Shown: positions 4,920-6,356 of the stretch, piece after piece
Layout of the letters: each line of letters starts with the position of its first letter
How positions within the stretch are numbered: the first letter of the stretch is position 1
Source of the DNA: Anaerolineales bacterium
GTDB lineage: Bacteria > Chloroflexota > Anaerolineae > Anaerolineales > UBA6663
Length of the DNA stretch: 6,356 bases
NCBI GenBank assembly: GCA_016789165.1
Contig: JAEURL010000164.1
Location: 1 to 6,356, forward strand
Direction: 5' to 3'
The notes under the pieces: model-generated
The model's input: the letters and a program-made list of their open reading frames with translations, nothing else
Database searches by the model: none
What the model was told of the DNA's origin: nothing
Made by a program: the position numbers and the translations under genes

Positions 4920-5234
4920 TCAGTCCGGGAGCACGTTGAGGCCAGATTTTTTTTTGAGCCAGGCTAACTGCGTCGTTAGCCGGCCGATCTCTGCATACAG
5001 CTCCTCGCGTTCGCGCGTGTGCGTCGCCTGAACTTCGCGGAGCGCCTGGTTCTCGTCGCTGAAGACGGTGGCAAAACGCTCTACCGCCTGGGCTTTCCAG
5101 AGCCGGAGCTGGTTGACGTGGACGCCATAGGCGGCCGAGATCTGGGTCAGGGTCTGGTTCTCTTTCAAGATTTCCAGGACGATCTGGGCCTTCTCTTCGG
5201 CCGTGTAGCGCTTACGCATGGGCTTCTTTTTCAT
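4920..5234 (-). CDS. IS3-family transposase orfA (HTH DNA-binding subunit)
   Basis: This 104-aa protein binds the element's ends and supplies the N-terminal part of the fused transposase. Residues 8-60 form the HTH_Tnp_1 domain (KRYTAEEKAQIVLEILKENQ, then YGVHVNQLRLWKAQ). Residues about 65-98 form a leucine-zipper-like coiled coil (REREELYAEIGRLTTQLAWL). It ends KKKSGLNVLPD. The ATG at 5234 is the first in frame; an ATG at 5219 (MRKRYT) is possible and no ribosome site clearly favours either. The codons for K-K-K lie in an A9 run (4955-4947) where IS3 elements usually frameshift. The orfB start at 4909 is 10 nt past the stop, in the +1 frame. OrfA itself appears intact. Confidence 0.9.
   Translation of the reverse strand: MKKKPMRKRYTAEEKAQIVLEILKENQTLTQISAAYGVHVNQLRLWKAQAVERFATVFSDENQALREVQATHTREREELYAEIGRLTTQLAWLKKKSGLNVLPD
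4947..4955 (-). promoter_or_regulatory. A9 slippery run at the orfA-orfB junction
   Basis: On the minus strand nine A residues encode three Lys codons near the end of orfA. The orfB frame opens just upstream of this run, after a TAG. It is the +1 frame relative to orfA, so loss of one A in the transcript, or a +1/-2 ribosomal shift, would fuse the two. The usual -1 shift would enter a different frame. Confidence 0.6.
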
Positions 5235-5245
5235 GGCCGGAATCT

Positions 5246-5287
5246 ACCTTAACCAGCCCTGATTTTGTGTCTAGTTTTTGGGGTCCA
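5246..5287. repeat. IS3 terminal inverted repeat, orfA-side end
   Basis: Read on the minus strand it starts TGGACCCC and shares AGACACAAAA and GTTAAGGT at the same offsets as the other end. It ends 12 bp before the first orfA ATG. An additional C/G pair and a partial TTA match lie outside it. Confidence 0.85.
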
Positions 5288-6356
5288 CTATAACCATCCG
5301 ACAGATAGCGCGTGAGCAACAACGCTCACGGGTCACGATCCGCGAAGCGCTGGAAAGCGCCGAGCCCAAACGCTACACCCTCCAGGCCCCTCGATCAGCG
5401 CCGGTGCTGGGGCCGTTCAAGAGCCGTATCGACGCTTTGCTCGCAGAGAACGTTGAGTTGCCGCGCAAACAGCGCTATACCGCCCGCCAGATCTATAAGC
5501 GTCTGCAAGGCGAGGGCTTTGCCGGCGCCGAAATCACGGTGCGGCGCTACATCGCCGGGCTGAGGACCCATGAGCGGAAACGCGAGGTCTTCTTGCCGCT
5601 CGAATTTGATCCCGGCCGAGATGCCCAGGCCGACTGGTTTGAGGCGGAGGTGATCATCGCCGGCCAGCGCGTCACGGCCCAGGTCTTCAATCTGCGTCTG
5701 AACCACTCGCGCCGCCGGTTTCTCCGGGCCTATCCAGCCCAGAAGCAGGAATGCTTCTTTGAGGGGCATGTCGAAGCCTTCGCGTTCTTGGGCGGCGTGC
5801 CGGAAACGATCACCTACGACAATCTCACGTTGGCGGTGCGCAAGGTCCTGGAAGGCAAGAACCGCGAGGAGCAACGGTCGTTTGTTGCGTTCCGCAGCCA
5901 TTACTTATTCCAGAGCCGTTTCTGCACGCCGGCGGAAGGCCATGAAAAGGGCGGTGTCGAAAGTGATGTGGGCTTCGCCAAGCGCAACTTCTTCACGCCC
6001 CCGCCGGAAGCCGCCAGTTGGGAAGCATTGAATACCCTGTTGCGCGAACAGTGCGAAGCCGATGGCCACCGCCGCGTTGACCGGCAACCCCTGACGATTG
6101 CCGAGACCTGGGAACAGGAACGCCCGCATCTGCGAACCCTGCCGGAACACCCTTTTCTCTGTTGCCGGGTCGCAACGGTGATGCTGAGTGCTTACAGCCA
6201 GGTCACCTTTGAGACCAATCGCTACTCGGTGCCGGCAGAACAGGCCTATCGCCAGATGGTCGTCAAAGCTTACCCATTCCGGGTCGAGATCTGGCATGGC
6301 ACCGATCGCCTGGCCGTCCATCCGCGGCACTATGGCCATCAGCAGGAAGTGTTTGA
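5288..6356 (+). mobile_element. IS21-family element, left part lost, right part beyond the window
   Basis: Identified from its istA. An istB gene and the right terminal repeat would be expected just past the right edge. The left end is not recognised with certainty; the tandem GCAATT-containing repeat at 3626-3643 is a weak candidate. Confidence 0.7.
5290..6356 (+). pseudogene. istA: IS21-family transposase IstA, N-terminus missing, C-terminus beyond the window
   Basis: DDE transposase of IS21-type elements, which normally acts with the ATPase IstB. The readable frame begins ITIRQIAREQQRSRVTIREA, the end of the N-terminal HTH region, directly beside the IS3 end; the upstream frame runs into IS3 sequence and a TAG at 5272-5274. 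Family landmarks follow: KQRYTARQIYKRLQGEGF, the block GRDAQADWFEAEV (first Asp), TITYDNLTLAV (second Asp), the EGHEKGGVESDVGFAKRNFF block with the catalytic Glu, and FETNRYSVP with HPRHYGHQQEVF near the right edge. There is no start codon or ribosome site. Roughly the first 20-30 residues expected for the family are absent and are not found on the other side of the IS3 element. The catalytic core is otherwise uninterrupted, so loss of the 5' end appears to be its only damage in view. Confidence 0.88.

Larger units (their letters stand above)
3673..5287 (-). mobile_element. IS3-family insertion sequence, inactivated
   Basis: The element is bounded by 42-bp imperfect inverted repeats starting 5'-TGGACCCC and so has the IS3-type TG...CA ends. 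Inside are orfA (HTH and leucine zipper) and orfB (DDE integrase), both leftward. Length is 1615 bp including a 38-bp insertion in orfB, so about 1577 bp originally, a little long for the family because about 330 bp lies between the orfB stop and the left repeat. No target-site duplication is visible (left flank AGG, right flank CTA), which suggests a later deletion or recombination at one edge. Its right end abuts a truncated istA. Confidence 0.85.

Noticed and set aside
5395..5901. 168-aa open frame on the minus strand
   Set aside because: Antisense of istA, whose plus-strand frame has the clear DDE landmarks.

Overview
The window is a GC-rich bacterial accessory or plasmid-like segment. 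Two parts meet near position 3670. The left 3.5 kb is a leftward (minus-strand) cluster of single-stranded-DNA and recombination genes. The right 2.7 kb is insertion-sequence material. Host: the SWIM-Rad52 protein, the two SSB-type proteins and the GC content would suit a Chloroflexota-like bacterium or one of its plasmids. That is a guess from family knowledge; no marker gene fixes the taxon.

Left part, in transcription order (right to left). A strong sigma70-type promoter (TTGACT-16 bp-CATAAT, 3571-3598) drives a short leader holding an intrinsic-terminator hairpin with a U6 tail (3516-3556). Next comes a 170-aa SSB-like OB-fold protein (3465-2953). About 750 bp without a recognisable gene follows, rich in perfect hairpins. 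Then come two tandem paralogous single-span membrane microproteins of 44 and 43 aa (2198-2064 and 1861-1730), separated by nested palindromes and a 17-bp tandem repeat. The cluster ends with a 369-aa SWIM zinc-finger plus Rad52/DdrA-like annealing protein (1493-384) and, 34 bp later, a canonical SSB (349 to beyond the left edge). An annealase beside SSBs suggests a single-strand-annealing or repair module of a mobile replicon. The microproteins inside it have no known role.

Right part. An IS3-family element lies at about 3673-5287, with 42-bp imperfect terminal inverted repeats. It has an intact orfA with an A9 run at its 3' end. Its orfB is broken by a 38-bp palindromic insertion immediately after the first catalytic Asp codon; removing exactly those 38 bp restores the reading frame and the expected motif. 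About 330 bp between orfB and the left repeat is non-coding and carries an 82-nt imperfect palindrome. Directly right of the IS3 element is a plus-strand IS21-family istA that lacks its N-terminus and runs off the window.

Most distinctive: (1) the 38-bp palindrome inside the IS3 transposase, which may be a mobile miniature palindromic element; (2) the tandem microprotein pair within an SSB/Rad52 cluster; (3) spacers filled with perfect hairpins and a recurring 10-mer, CTCRKCTTGG; (4) a possible attenuator ahead of the SSB-like gene.
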